Assembly: GCA_001724275.1 (NCBI GenBank)
Contig: MEDZ01000007.1
Location: forward strand, 1-64,000
Reading direction: 5' to 3'
DNA from: Gemmatimonadetes bacterium SCN 70-22
GTDB taxonomy: Bacteria; Gemmatimonadota; Gemmatimonadetes; Gemmatimonadales; Gemmatimonadaceae
Length of the DNA: 64,000 nucleotides
Part shown: piece after piece, positions 50,532 to 59,610 of the stretch
How positions within the stretch are numbered: the stretch's first letter is position 1
How the letters are laid out: the number at the start of each line of letters is the position of its first letter
Notes under the pieces: model-generated
What the model was told of the DNA's origin: nothing
Databases searched by the model: none
What the model saw: only the letters and a program-made list of their open reading frames with translations
Made by a program: the position numbers and the translations under genes

Positions 50532-52751
50532 ATGATCGGATCCGCAATCGCCGCGCTCCTCCAGGGGGTGCAGGGAACCGGCCAGGGGGACACCATCCAC
50601 GGCCCGCTCTCGGTCGACTCGATCCGCATGGACCAGCCGCCCCTTCCCGGCGGCGTCGCGCGCATCTTCCGCTTCCTCTTTTCCGGCGTTCCGCAGTGGA
50701 TCCAGGTTGCCGGCGTGGTGGTGGGGGCGATCGTGGCCGTGGTGGTCGTCACCGTGGCGTGGAAGCGGCGCGCCGACATCATCGCCTGGCTCGGGGCCAG
50801 GTCGCACGGCTACAAGGTGGCGTTAGGCGCCAGCGTGGCGACCGTGCTCCTGGCGGCGGGACTCGTGGGCGGCTGGTCGTACAACTACATGATGCAGGAG
50901 AACGACTTCTGTTCGAGCTGCCACGTCATGCGATCGGCGTTCGGCAAGTTCCAGACGTCGGAGCACTCCAAGCTCCAGTGCCACGCGTGCCACCAGCAGT
51001 CGATCTTCGCCAGCATGAAGGAGCTGTACTACTGGGTCCTGGAACGCCCCGACAAGATCCCGTCGCACTCTCCGGTCCCCGACCGGATCTGCGCCGAGTG
51101 CCACATCACCCAGCAGCGCGACAGCGTCTGGAAGTACATCAGCGCGACCGCCGGCCACCGGGTGCACCTGGAGTCGGACTCCTCGGCGCTCAAGGACGTG
51201 ATGTGCGTGACCTGCCACGCCAAGGAGGTCCACGCCTTCGCCCCCACCGACCTGTCGTGTAGCCAGTCCGGGTGCCACGAGAAGGTGAAGGTCACGCTGG
51301 GGAAGATGGCCGACCAGACGTCGCTGCATTGCACGACCTGCCACGAGTTCGCCCGCCCCGTGAACGAGACGGCACCGGTCGACTCCAGCCGCAAGGAGCT
51401 GGTCCCGTTCAAGCCGCAGTGCTTCGCCTGTCACGAGATGCGCGAGAAGCTGGCGGAACAGGGGCTGGACAACGATCCGCACAAGGCCAGGTGCGGAGAG
51501 TGCCACAACCCCCACAAGCAGACGAAGGCCGAGGGGGCCATCAAGAGCTGCGCCACCTCCACCTGCCACGCCAGCGCCGACACGCTCACCGCCTTCCATC
51601 GCGGCCTGGGCGATCACGCGATCGATGATTGCACCGCCTGCCACAAGGCGCATTCGTGGAAGGTGGAGTCCACCAACTGCATCGACTGCCACAAGTCGAT
51701 CTTCGAGGACCGCCCGCTGCGCCGCGGGCGGCTGCGGCGGACGGTGACGCCGCAGACCCCCTCCCCGGGGGCGAGCGCGAAGGTGCCGCAGAGCTCGCGC
51801 GCGGCGTCCTCGGCGAGTGCGCCCGCGGCGGCGGCCGGGACGTGGCCGGGGCCCTACATGCCACATGCATCCGTCCTGCCGCATGCCGCCGCGGTGCCGC
51901 AGGGCACGGCGGGGCGGGCGACCATGCGTGCGCCCGGAGGGCCCTCGGCCGTCGGGGCGACGCTGGAAGGCGTTGACTGGTGGGACGCGCCGCCAGCGGC
52001 CGATGGAGGGAGCGAGGAGCTGGAGCGTCCAGCGTCGCCCGCCGCGGGCGCGCCGACGTCCGCAATCCGCTCCGCATCGTCGTCGCTGGCGCGGCAGGGC
52101 GTGGCGCCGCGCACGCAAACGGGAGCGTTGGCACCACCGCAGCAGGGCGCCCGCCGGCCATCGGCGGCGCCCTTTCAGCATTCGCGGCATCGCAAGCTGG
52201 CGTGTACCACCTGTCACAGCACCGACCGGTCGCACGGCGAGCTCATCATCCGCGCCCCGGCCTCGTGCCAGGGGTGTCACCACGCCAGCGATGAGCGCGC
52301 CGGGAAGTGTTCCGCTTGTCACACCGCGGGCGAACTGGCGGCACCGCACGCCGTACCGGTCACGGTGAAGGTGTCGACGCGCCAACGCGAGCTGACACGA
52401 ACGCTCACGTTCGAGCACACGCGCCACGCGAACCTGGCGTGCAGCTCCTGCCACGCGGACGATGCCGCGCGCTCGCTGGTGAAGGACTGCACCGGCTGCC
52501 ACGTCGACCATCACTCCGTGCAGCGCGATTGCACCTCGTGCCACGCGTCGCCGAGGACGGAGCATACGCGCTGGACCCATGACGGGTGCGCGGCGTGTCA
52601 CAGCGACCGCACGGTGGCGCAGCTTCCCCCGGTGCGCACGCTGTGCCTGAGCTGCCACCCGGATCAGCGCACGCACTACGCCGCCAAGGAGTGTGTCGTG
52701 TGCCATCGCGTGAGCTGGAACGAGGGGCGTGATCGCGGAGGGACCCGATGA
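50532..52751 (+). CDS. NapC-like membrane cytochrome fused to a second multiheme half (20 heme motifs)
   Basis: A 739-residue protein. Two membrane helices (about 55-75 and 95-115) precede a NapC/NirT-style heme part with NDFCSSCH. The N-half (to residue about 393) has nine CXXCH and two CX4CH (CSQSGCH, CATSTCH) sites. A Ser/Ala/Pro linker (about 394-546) follows, and a C-half has nine more CXXCH. NapC proteins take electrons from quinol, and here one chain could carry them from the inner membrane across the periplasm. ATG 50532 is used; no strong ribosome-binding site is visible, and ATG 50628 is an alternative. It overlaps the barrel gene by ATGATG. A fusion of two once-separate genes is the simplest history. 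Confidence 0.85.
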   Translation: MIGSAIAALLQGVQGTGQGDTIHGPLSVDSIRMDQPPLPGGVARIFRFLFSGVPQWIQVAGVVVGAIVAVVVVTVAWKRRADIIAWLGARSHGYKVALGASVATVLLAAGLVGGWSYNYMMQENDFCSSCHVMRSAFGKFQTSEHSKLQCHACHQQSIFASMKELYYWVLERPDKIPSHSPVPDRICAECHITQQRDSVWKYISATAGHRVHLESDSSALKDVMCVTCHAKEVHAFAPTDLSCSQSGCHEKVKVTLGKMADQTSLHCTTCHEFARPVNETAPVDSSRKELVPFKPQCFACHEMREKLAEQGLDNDPHKARCGECHNPHKQTKAEGAIKSCATSTCHASADTLTAFHRGLGDHAIDDCTACHKAHSWKVESTNCIDCHKSIFEDRPLRRGRLRRTVTPQTPSPGASAKVPQSSRAASSASAPAAAAGTWPGPYMPHASVLPHAAAVPQGTAGRATMRAPGGPSAVGATLEGVDWWDAPPAADGGSEELERPASPAAGAPTSAIRSASSSLARQGVAPRTQTGALAPPQQGARRPSAAPFQHSRHRKLACTTCHSTDRSHGELIIRAPASCQGCHHASDERAGKCSACHTAGELAAPHAVPVTVKVSTRQRELTRTLTFEHTRHANLACSSCHADDAARSLVKDCTGCHVDHHSVQRDCTSCHASPRTEHTRWTHDGCAACHSDRTVAQLPPVRTLCLSCHPDQRTHYAAKECVVCHRVSWNEGRDRGGTR

Positions 52752-54232
52752 TGCACTCGATGCTTCGCTGGCGTGTCGCCGCGGGTTTGGGCGCCGTCCT
52801 CGGCGTGGGACTCGGCGCGACACCAGTCGCGGCCCAGGGGATCCGCATCACCGGGACGACGTGGCTCCAGTCGATCGACCTGCGCCCGCTGCGCCAGGAC
52901 TCGGTGTTGGCGTCGCAGACGGCGGGGACGGGATTGGTCCGGCGTGCTTCGGACGGGCAGCTGGTGCAATGCCCCGACGGGATGGCGTACTGCTACTTCG
53001 CCACCTCCGGCGCCCGCGAGACGACAAACCCGCTGCTGCAGGACCTGTCGATCGCGGCGTGGGGGCTGGGAGAGGGGATCAGCGCCCATGCCCACCTGCG
53101 CGCCCGCACGTCGGTGGGGGGCGAACCGGCGCTCTGGCCGCGCCTCGACGACCACTTCGACGCGCTCGAGGCGTACCTCCAGGTCGATCGCCGTCTCGGG
53201 CGTGCACGCCTCGGGCGCCTGTGGGCCACGAGCGGGCTGGGCGCCTACAACTTCGATGGCGCGTCGCTGATGCTGCGACGGGGGGCGCACTCGGTGGAGG
53301 CCTTCGGCGGGCGGGCGCTCGTGCAGGGACTCAACGAGCCGTACACCAGCGCCGAGATCGGGGCCGTGGACGACCTCCCCCCGGAGGACCAGGGATACCT
53401 GATCGGCGTGAGGCTGCGAGCGCGGCCGTCGGACCTGAGCGCCATCTCGGCCGTGTACCAGCGCGTGATCTTCGCCGATCGCTCGTCGCTCTACTCGGAG
53501 CGCGTGGCGCTGGACGGGATGACGCGCCTGGCCGGCATCGCGCTCGACGGGAGCGTGACGTACGACGTGGCGGGCGAGGTGCTCAACGAGGCGCGGCTGC
53601 GCCTCGCGCGACGCCTCCCGGCCGGCTTCGACGGCGCCATCGAGGGGCGGCGGCATCGCCCCTTCTTCGAACTCTGGACCATTTGGGGGGCCTTTGCCCC
53701 GATCGGCTTCGACGAGGGGCGCGCGGAACTGTCGTGGCGGACGGCGCGCGAGCGGCTGCAGCTGACGGCCCATGGCGGCTATCGTACCTACGCCGAGGAC
53801 CACGCGGGGGTCAACTCCTTGCCGCTGCGCTCCGACGGATGGCGGGCCGGGGTCGAGGGGACCTGGCTGGCCTCCGAGCAACTGGCGGCGTCGGCGAACT
53901 ACGCCACCGACATCGGCTTCGGCGCCTCGCGCACCGACGTGTCGGGCGGCGTGCGCTGGACGCCGCACGAACGCGTCACGGTGGGCGCCACCGTCTCGGG
54001 CTTCCAGTCGATCTACGAGTTTCGCGTGGGGACCGGGCGGGTCGTCGGGGGGATGGTCAATGGCGCCGTGCGCCTGACGCCGGATTTCCGCGTCGCCTTC
54101 GACGGCGGCGTGTATCGTCACCGCCTGACCCACGATGCGCCGGGAACCGATTGGAGCCAGCGGCGCGCCTCCGTCCGCCTCGAGTGGGTCGTGGGGAGCG
54201 AGCCCGGGATGTCCGGAGGGAGGGGGCGATGA
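52748..54232 (+). CDS. Outer-membrane beta-barrel candidate of the conduit
   Basis: A 494-residue protein with a signal peptide (ending PVAAQ), no heme sites and no lipobox. The body alternates short polar/hydrophobic strands with Asp/Arg turns, as in a large porin. A pair of cysteines (CPDGMAYC) near residue 77 may cap a loop. It is placed between two multiheme genes with coding overlaps on both sides, the arrangement of MtrB/PioB-type porins that hold a cytochrome through the outer membrane. No MtrB signature is clear, so the family is not claimed. Confidence 0.72.
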   Translation: MMHSMLRWRVAAGLGAVLGVGLGATPVAAQGIRITGTTWLQSIDLRPLRQDSVLASQTAGTGLVRRASDGQLVQCPDGMAYCYFATSGARETTNPLLQDLSIAAWGLGEGISAHAHLRARTSVGGEPALWPRLDDHFDALEAYLQVDRRLGRARLGRLWATSGLGAYNFDGASLMLRRGAHSVEAFGGRALVQGLNEPYTSAEIGAVDDLPPEDQGYLIGVRLRARPSDLSAISAVYQRVIFADRSSLYSERVALDGMTRLAGIALDGSVTYDVAGEVLNEARLRLARRLPAGFDGAIEGRRHRPFFELWTIWGAFAPIGFDEGRAELSWRTARERLQLTAHGGYRTYAEDHAGVNSLPLRSDGWRAGVEGTWLASEQLAASANYATDIGFGASRTDVSGGVRWTPHERVTVGATVSGFQSIYEFRVGTGRVVGGMVNGAVRLTPDFRVAFDGGVYRHRLTHDAPGTDWSQRRASVRLEWVVGSEPGMSGGRGR

Positions 54233-55773
54233 GACACGCCATGCGGTCCCTGGCGATGGCGCTCCTCGCGACGCTGGCGGCGACGGCCGGCGCGCCGCTC
54301 GAGGCGCAGGTGTACGCGCGGACGGGGCGCCCGCCGTTCCCGCACCAGAGGCACGAGAAGCTGTTCCCCACCTGCACCGGGTGCCACGCGGGGGCGATCA
54401 CCGGCGAGGCGTCGGCGCTCCTCCCGCCCGCCGCGTTATGCGGCGAATGCCACGACGGGACGATCTCCAGGCGCGTGCGCTACGAGGGCGCCTCACCGCG
54501 CCAGGATTTCCTCAAGTTCGCGCATCGCGAACACGCCGCGCAGGTGGATTCGGCGGGGCGCCTGTGCACCACGTGCCACGCGCGCGGACCGGATGCGCGC
54601 TGGCTCGACGTGCAGCGTGCCCGGCCGGAGACGTGCCAGTCGTGCCATACGCATCGCGCCACCGCGCACCTGGCGCCCGACAACCGGTGCGCCACGTGTC
54701 ATATCCCGCTGGCCCGGTCCCGCACCATCACGGCCGAGCAGATGGCGGGGCTGCCGAAGCCGCCGTCGCACGACGCCCCCCAGTTCGCGGCGCGGCACGC
54801 GGTGTCGGCCGCCGACGCCCAGGCGCAGTGCGCCACCTGCCACACGCGGGACTCGTGCGCGCGTTGCCACGTGAACGCCGCCGAGCTCGCGCCGGTCACC
54901 CAGCTGCAACCCGACGCGCGGATGGCCACGGCGCTGCGGGGGAAGCCGGCGTCGTACCTCACGCCCGACGATCACCGCGCCGACGCGTGGGTCGGGGCGC
55001 ATGGCCAGGCGGCCACGGCCAGCATCGCCCGGTGCGCCTCATGCCACGCCCAGCCGAGTTGCACGGTGTGCCATATCGGGAGCTCGGCGCGCGACGTCAT
55101 CCGGCGGCTTCCCGCCGGGCGGACGGGGGCTCCGGGGGTGCAGCTCGTCCTCCCGCGACGCGTGGCCACGACGCCGTCGCTGGCCATGCCGCACACCACG
55201 CTGGCGCAGCCGGTGGCCAACGTGCAGGGCCCGCGGGGGGTGCGCGCCGGAGGCGACACCACCCGCACCGTCGTGCGCGTCCACCCGGCGGGGTTCGAGC
55301 GCAACCATGCGGCGACGGCCGCGAGCGGGCGCCTGACGTGCGAGGGGTGCCACGCGCAGCGATTCTGCTCCGACTGCCACGCCGGCGAGTCGCGACGCGG
55401 CTTCCACCCCGCCAACTTCGTGCAGCGCCACGCCCCGGAGTCGTACGGGCGCGACCTCGAGTGCGCATCGTGCCACAACACCGAGGTCTTCTGCCGCAGC
55501 TGTCACCAGGCGCAGGGCATCGCCTCCCGGGGACAGCGTGCCGGGGTGTATCACAACGGACAGCCGCTATGGCTCCTCCAGCACGGGCAGGCGGCGCGCC
55601 GGGGGTTGCAGAGCTGCACGACGTGTCACACCCAGCGTGATTGCATGCAGTGTCACTCGCAGCGGGGGTGGGGGGTGAACCCGCACGGCCCCGACTTCGA
55701 TCCGTCGCGGCTCGGCGCCCGCGCCCGCGCGATGTGCGCGCGGTGCCATATTTCCGATCCCACCGTCCGATGA
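54229..55773 (+). CDS. Secreted 16-heme cytochrome c
   Basis: ATG 54229 overlaps the barrel stop and has a GGAGGGAGGGGG site. The 514-residue protein has a signal peptide (ending PLEAQ) and sixteen CXXCH motifs, about one per 30 residues: nine in the first half, then a 90-residue gap, then seven. There is no lipobox or membrane helix, so it should be soluble in the periplasm or held in the porin. Many extra histidines provide bis-His ligation. It overlaps the following lipoprotein gene. The high density of hemes suggests a wire rather than an enzyme. Confidence 0.88.
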   Translation: MRHAMRSLAMALLATLAATAGAPLEAQVYARTGRPPFPHQRHEKLFPTCTGCHAGAITGEASALLPPAALCGECHDGTISRRVRYEGASPRQDFLKFAHREHAAQVDSAGRLCTTCHARGPDARWLDVQRARPETCQSCHTHRATAHLAPDNRCATCHIPLARSRTITAEQMAGLPKPPSHDAPQFAARHAVSAADAQAQCATCHTRDSCARCHVNAAELAPVTQLQPDARMATALRGKPASYLTPDDHRADAWVGAHGQAATASIARCASCHAQPSCTVCHIGSSARDVIRRLPAGRTGAPGVQLVLPRRVATTPSLAMPHTTLAQPVANVQGPRGVRAGGDTTRTVVRVHPAGFERNHAATAASGRLTCEGCHAQRFCSDCHAGESRRGFHPANFVQRHAPESYGRDLECASCHNTEVFCRSCHQAQGIASRGQRAGVYHNGQPLWLLQHGQAARRGLQSCTTCHTQRDCMQCHSQRGWGVNPHGPDFDPSRLGARARAMCARCHISDPTVR

Positions 55774-56252
55774 TGAGGTCGATGCGTCTCCGTCCGTCAT
55801 TTCTCGTGCTCCTCGCCGTGCTGGCCTGCGGTCGCTCCAACGGCACACAGCAGGACAGCCTCGCGGCCATCCTCCCGCCGGGGCACGTGCCGATCACCAC
55901 GCCGTCGGGGGGCACGGTGCTCCCCGCCGTCACCAGGGCGCTGCTCGACAGCGGCAACACCGCGTTCCGGGTGAAGGACTTCCAGGGGGCGCTGGCGTAC
56001 TACCACAAGGCCGCGCTCAGCGCTCCCGAGCACGCCGCCCCCTGGTTCGGCACGTACATGGTGGGCAAGGCGATCAACGACACGGCGCTCGCCGACAGCG
56101 CCCTTCGGATGGTGCGCGCCCGCGCGCCGGAGATGCAGTCGCATCCGGCCACTCCCTCCGTGCCGGGAACGACGCCGGACTTCGTCACGCCGGGAGCACC
56201 CTACTCGCCGCACGGGACGCCTCCGCCGGCACGGGGCAAGTCCTCGTCCTGA
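55770..56252 (+). CDS. Small lipoprotein with a TPR-like helix pair
   Basis: A 160-residue lipoprotein (LLAVLAC). The middle contains a TPR-like pair (NTAFRVKDFQGALAYYHKAAL, then a second helix), and the tail is Pro/Thr-rich. It shares its start with the stop of the 16-heme gene, so it belongs to the same operon and may be an assembly or scaffolding factor for the conduit. No further homologue is recognised. Confidence 0.7.
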   Translation: MMRSMRLRPSFLVLLAVLACGRSNGTQQDSLAAILPPGHVPITTPSGGTVLPAVTRALLDSGNTAFRVKDFQGALAYYHKAALSAPEHAAPWFGTYMVGKAINDTALADSALRMVRARAPEMQSHPATPSVPGTTPDFVTPGAPYSPHGTPPPARGKSSS

Positions 56253-56368
56253 CGGCGCGAAACCCCCGACGCGCGCGTAGCGATTGTCCTACTGACGCAC
56301 GCCGCACCGGACGGCACCGTAGGGGCGGATGTGTTCACCTGCGACATCGCCGTCCGGCGGGAGGTCCC

Positions 56369-56947
56369 ATGCTCAAGGTCCGCGACATCATGACCCCCAG
56401 CGTCGTCACCTTGGAGCCCGACCAGACGCTGCGCGACGCCGTGGAAGTCCTCGTCTCGTGCCGGATCGGCGGCGCGCCGGTGGTCGAGGGCGACCGGGTG
56501 GTTGGCGTCCTCTCGGCGACGGACATCCTGGAGTTCGAGTCGGTGACCCCCGCGCCGGAGTCGAGGCGCGAGGAAGACGAGGCGCGGGAGGACGACGACG
56601 CGGAGGTGGAGGAGTGGACGGAGGGCGATCCGCTCTCGTCGAGCTACTTCACCGACTGGTGGCCTAACGAGGGCCCCGACGTGGCCGAGCGCATGTCGTC
56701 GTCGCAGGGGCCGCAGTGGGACCTGCTGGCCGATCACTCGGTCGGCGAGGCCATGTCGCGCACGGTGTGCACCGTCGATGCGGGCATGGAGGTGTCCCAT
56801 GCGGCGCAGCGCATGCTGGCGGCGGGGGCGCAGCGCGCGCTGGTCACCGAGGAAGGGGCACTCGCCGGCATCGTGACCACGACCGACATCGTGCGGGCCG
56901 TGGCCGAGCGCCGGCTCATGGTGCGCCAGTTCGTCTTCGAGAAGTAG
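56369..56947 (+). CDS. CBS-domain pair protein
   Basis: A 192-residue protein with two CBS motifs (VRDIMTPSVVTLEPDQTLRDAV, and VGEAMSRTVCTVDAGMEVSHAA) split by a long acidic insert (about 70-115). CBS pairs bind adenosyl ligands and sense energy state. The start ATG 56369 has a GGGAGGT site. A 116-bp gap separates it from the conduit genes, so it is probably not in that operon. Its target is unknown. Confidence 0.88.
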   Translation: MLKVRDIMTPSVVTLEPDQTLRDAVEVLVSCRIGGAPVVEGDRVVGVLSATDILEFESVTPAPESRREEDEAREDDDAEVEEWTEGDPLSSSYFTDWWPNEGPDVAERMSSSQGPQWDLLADHSVGEAMSRTVCTVDAGMEVSHAAQRMLAAGAQRALVTEEGALAGIVTTTDIVRAVAERRLMVRQFVFEK

Positions 56948-57482
56948 CCGGGACGGCTTCGGGCGGAAGCCGCGGCGCGGTCGTGCCGGGCGACTTCCGT
57001 GTCGCCCACCACCGCCCCTGCTGCGCCGGCGCCATTGGATCGCTGTGCGTGGAGGTGAAGGTCCCCTCGATCCGGTCGCCCGCCAGCGTGCCGCGAAAGA
57101 CGGTGCTGAGGGTGCAGCCGCAATCAGGCGAGGGATACGGCTCCAGCGTCCCGGAGACGACATTGGCGGAGATGCGCACGAAGGAGATGGACAGCACCTT
57201 CGGCGAGGTCGGCGTCATCCCCGACGGGGCGCGGGGCTCGGTGGGGAGCGGGGCGAGGGCCCGCGGGATCATGACCACGTCGCCGAAGGCGGTGTCGCTC
57301 CCGGCGCGCAGCGTGAAGGTGATGCTCCCGCTTCGCCCCGTCTCGACGCTGGTGTATTCTCCAGTCCACTCACCAGCCAACCGATCGATCTCGCTGGTCG
57401 CGCCGGCCACGTGCACCGGTGAAGGGTTGGCCGCGCACGCGGCGGTGAGCGACACGAGCGCGGCGATCGTGATGACTCGCAT
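56916..57482 (-). CDS. Hypothetical lipoprotein with a beta-rich domain
   Basis: A 188-residue lipoprotein (SLTAAC). It has beta-strand pattern LAGEWTGEYTSVETGRSGSITFTL and a cysteine pair CGC near residue 122, like small lipocalin-size secreted domains. The last 11 residues overlap the CBS gene 3' end convergently by 32 bp. Start ATG 57482 is used on the minus strand. No family is recognised. Confidence 0.65.
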   Translation of the reverse strand: MRVITIAALVSLTAACAANPSPVHVAGATSEIDRLAGEWTGEYTSVETGRSGSITFTLRAGSDTAFGDVVMIPRALAPLPTEPRAPSGMTPTSPKVLSISFVRISANVVSGTLEPYPSPDCGCTLSTVFRGTLAGDRIEGTFTSTHSDPMAPAQQGRWWATRKSPGTTAPRLPPEAVPATSRRRTGAP

Positions 57483-57563
57483 GAGACCTCCAGTGGTGGA
57501 CGTCGAGACGATGGACCGGGGACGACGGGAATTGCGGCTGACGAGCGGCGCGCGGGGGACGGC

Positions 57564-59435
57564 GTGACGGCTCCCCTCAACATACCCCGCGGCCACCTCG
57601 GCTGGGCGGCGATCCTGCATCCCGCCGTCGCGTTGCTGGGCATCCTCGTCGGCGCGGGGGCGTACTGGCGCGTGGGGGCCGGCGCGGCGGGGACCGTCTG
57701 GCTGGTCGCCCTCGCCATCACCGGCCTCCCGGTCCTCGCGCGGACCGCGGTCGCCGTGGTCCGCGGCAACTTCGCCACCGACGTGGTGGCGGCGCTCGCC
57801 ATCGGCGCGTCGCTCGCCCTGCGCGAGCCCCTCGCCGGCCTCGTGGTCGTGCTGATGCAGACCGGGGGCGAGGCGCTGGAGCGGTACGCCGCCGGGCGCG
57901 CCTCGGCCGCGGTGCGCGCCCTCGAGGACCTGGCGCCGCGCGTCGCGCACCGCGTGACGGTGGGCGGCGAGGTCGACATCACGGTCGACGAGATCGTCGT
58001 GGGAGACCCGCTCCTGGTGCGGCCGGGCGAGATGGTCCCGTGCGATGGCGACATCGTCGACGGGCACTCGGAGCTCGATACGTCGCGCCTGACCGGGGAG
58101 TCGCTGCCGCGGGTGGTGGCGCCGGGCGCCAGGGTGATGAGCGGGATGCTCAACGGCAGCGGGGCGTTCGTCATGCGGGCGAGCGCCGTGGCGAGCCAGA
58201 GCCAGTACGCCCGCATCGTCGAGCTCGTGCGTTCGGCCGAGGCGTCCAAGTCGCCGCTGCAGCGCCTGGCCGATCGCTATGCAGGGTGGTTCACCCCGTT
58301 CACGCTCGTGGCGTGCGCCGTGACCTGGCTCGTGACCGGCGACGCGACGCGCGTGCTGGCCGTCCTCGTCGTCGCGACGCCCTGTCCGCTGATCCTCGCC
58401 ACCCCGATCGCCATCATCGGCGGGATCAACCGCGCCGCCCGGCGACACATCATCGTCCGCAGCGGCTCGGCGCTCGAGCGGCTCTCGGACGCGCAGGTCG
58501 CCGTCTTCGACAAGACGGGGACGATCACCGAAGGACGCGCGCGGGTGAGCCGGGTGACCGTGGTCGACGGCGTGTCGGAGCGCGAGCTGTTGCGGCTGGC
58601 GGGAGCGGTCGAGCAGCGGTCCGGTCACCTGCTCGCCCGATCGCTGGTCGATGTGGCGCGCGCGGCGGCCGGCCCGCTCCCGACACCCGCGCACGTGCGC
58701 GAGTCCCCGGGACGCGGGGTCGCCGGCGACGTCGAGGGCCGCCGGGTCGTGGTGGGCTCCCGCGCCTACGTGCTCGAGGCCCTCGGACTCCCGCCGGACA
58801 CCGCGACCCCGCTCGACGACGGCTCGGCGACGGTGCGCGCCCTGGTGGGAGTCGACGGCGCGCTGCGCGGAGCGGTGGACTACGACGACCAGGTCCGCCC
58901 GTCGGCCGCCCCCCTGCTGGCCGAGCTGCCATCGTTAGGCGTGCGGCGGACGCTCCTCCTCTCGGGCGACAATGCGCGCAACACACGCGCCGTGGCCGAT
59001 CAGGTCGGGATCGCCGAGGCGCTCGGCGACCTCCTCCCGGGCGACAAGGTGGAGCGCGTCGCCGAGCTGTCGCAGGTGGAGGGACGCGTCCTCATGGTGG
59101 GCGATGGCACCAACGACGCGCCGGCGCTCTCGCGCGCCGACGTCGGGATCGCCATGGCGAGCGCCGGCGGCGGCATCACCGCCGAAGCCGCCGATGTCGT
59201 GATCCTCGTCGACGACCTCGCCCGCGTGGGCGAGGCCATACGCATCGCCCAGCGGACGATGCGCATCGCGAGGCAGAGCATCCTGGTCGGGCTCGGGTTG
59301 AGTGCGGTCGGGATGCTCGCGGCGGCCCTCGGCTACCTCCCGCCGGTGGCCGGTGCGCTGGTGCAGGAGGGGATCGACGTGGCGGTCATCCTCAATGCCG
59401 TGCGCGCCAGCCAGGTCCCGGCCGCGACGCGATAG
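57564..59435 (+). CDS. Heavy-metal P-type ATPase with TPCPL motif
   Basis: The protein has 623 residues, no N-terminal metal-binding domain and about seven to eight helices. The phosphorylation site is D316 in DKTGT. TGES, MVGDGTNDAPAL and the transmembrane motif TPCPL (C274) are clear. In most P1B pumps this site is CPC, SPC or APC, so the metal cannot be assigned. The HP locus reads SGHLLA where SSHPLA is usual. The gene starts at ATG/GTG 57564 just after the divergent lipoprotein. A UspA gene follows. Confidence 0.87.
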   Translation: MTAPLNIPRGHLGWAAILHPAVALLGILVGAGAYWRVGAGAAGTVWLVALAITGLPVLARTAVAVVRGNFATDVVAALAIGASLALREPLAGLVVVLMQTGGEALERYAAGRASAAVRALEDLAPRVAHRVTVGGEVDITVDEIVVGDPLLVRPGEMVPCDGDIVDGHSELDTSRLTGESLPRVVAPGARVMSGMLNGSGAFVMRASAVASQSQYARIVELVRSAEASKSPLQRLADRYAGWFTPFTLVACAVTWLVTGDATRVLAVLVVATPCPLILATPIAIIGGINRAARRHIIVRSGSALERLSDAQVAVFDKTGTITEGRARVSRVTVVDGVSERELLRLAGAVEQRSGHLLARSLVDVARAAAGPLPTPAHVRESPGRGVAGDVEGRRVVVGSRAYVLEALGLPPDTATPLDDGSATVRALVGVDGALRGAVDYDDQVRPSAAPLLAELPSLGVRRTLLLSGDNARNTRAVADQVGIAEALGDLLPGDKVERVAELSQVEGRVLMVGDGTNDAPALSRADVGIAMASAGGGITAEAADVVILVDDLARVGEAIRIAQRTMRIARQSILVGLGLSAVGMLAAALGYLPPVAGALVQEGIDVAVILNAVRASQVPAATR

Positions 59436-59610
59436 CCCCCGCCAGCGCCGCTCTCCTGTGCGGCATCGCCCGACAGCGCCCGTCGGCGTCCCTCACGATC
59501 TCTCAGCGGCAGGCGGACAGACGCTTCCCTCCAGCGGCCGCAATATCGGGTTGAGCTGCGCAGCGTCCGCGCCCGGCGGACCCGCAGCGGTCGCATCGGA
59601 GGATCCGACC

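Noticed and set aside
52748-54232. Firm assignment of the barrel to MtrB or PioB
   Set aside because: No diagnostic motif was seen and the protein is shorter than those families. Only context supports a conduit role.
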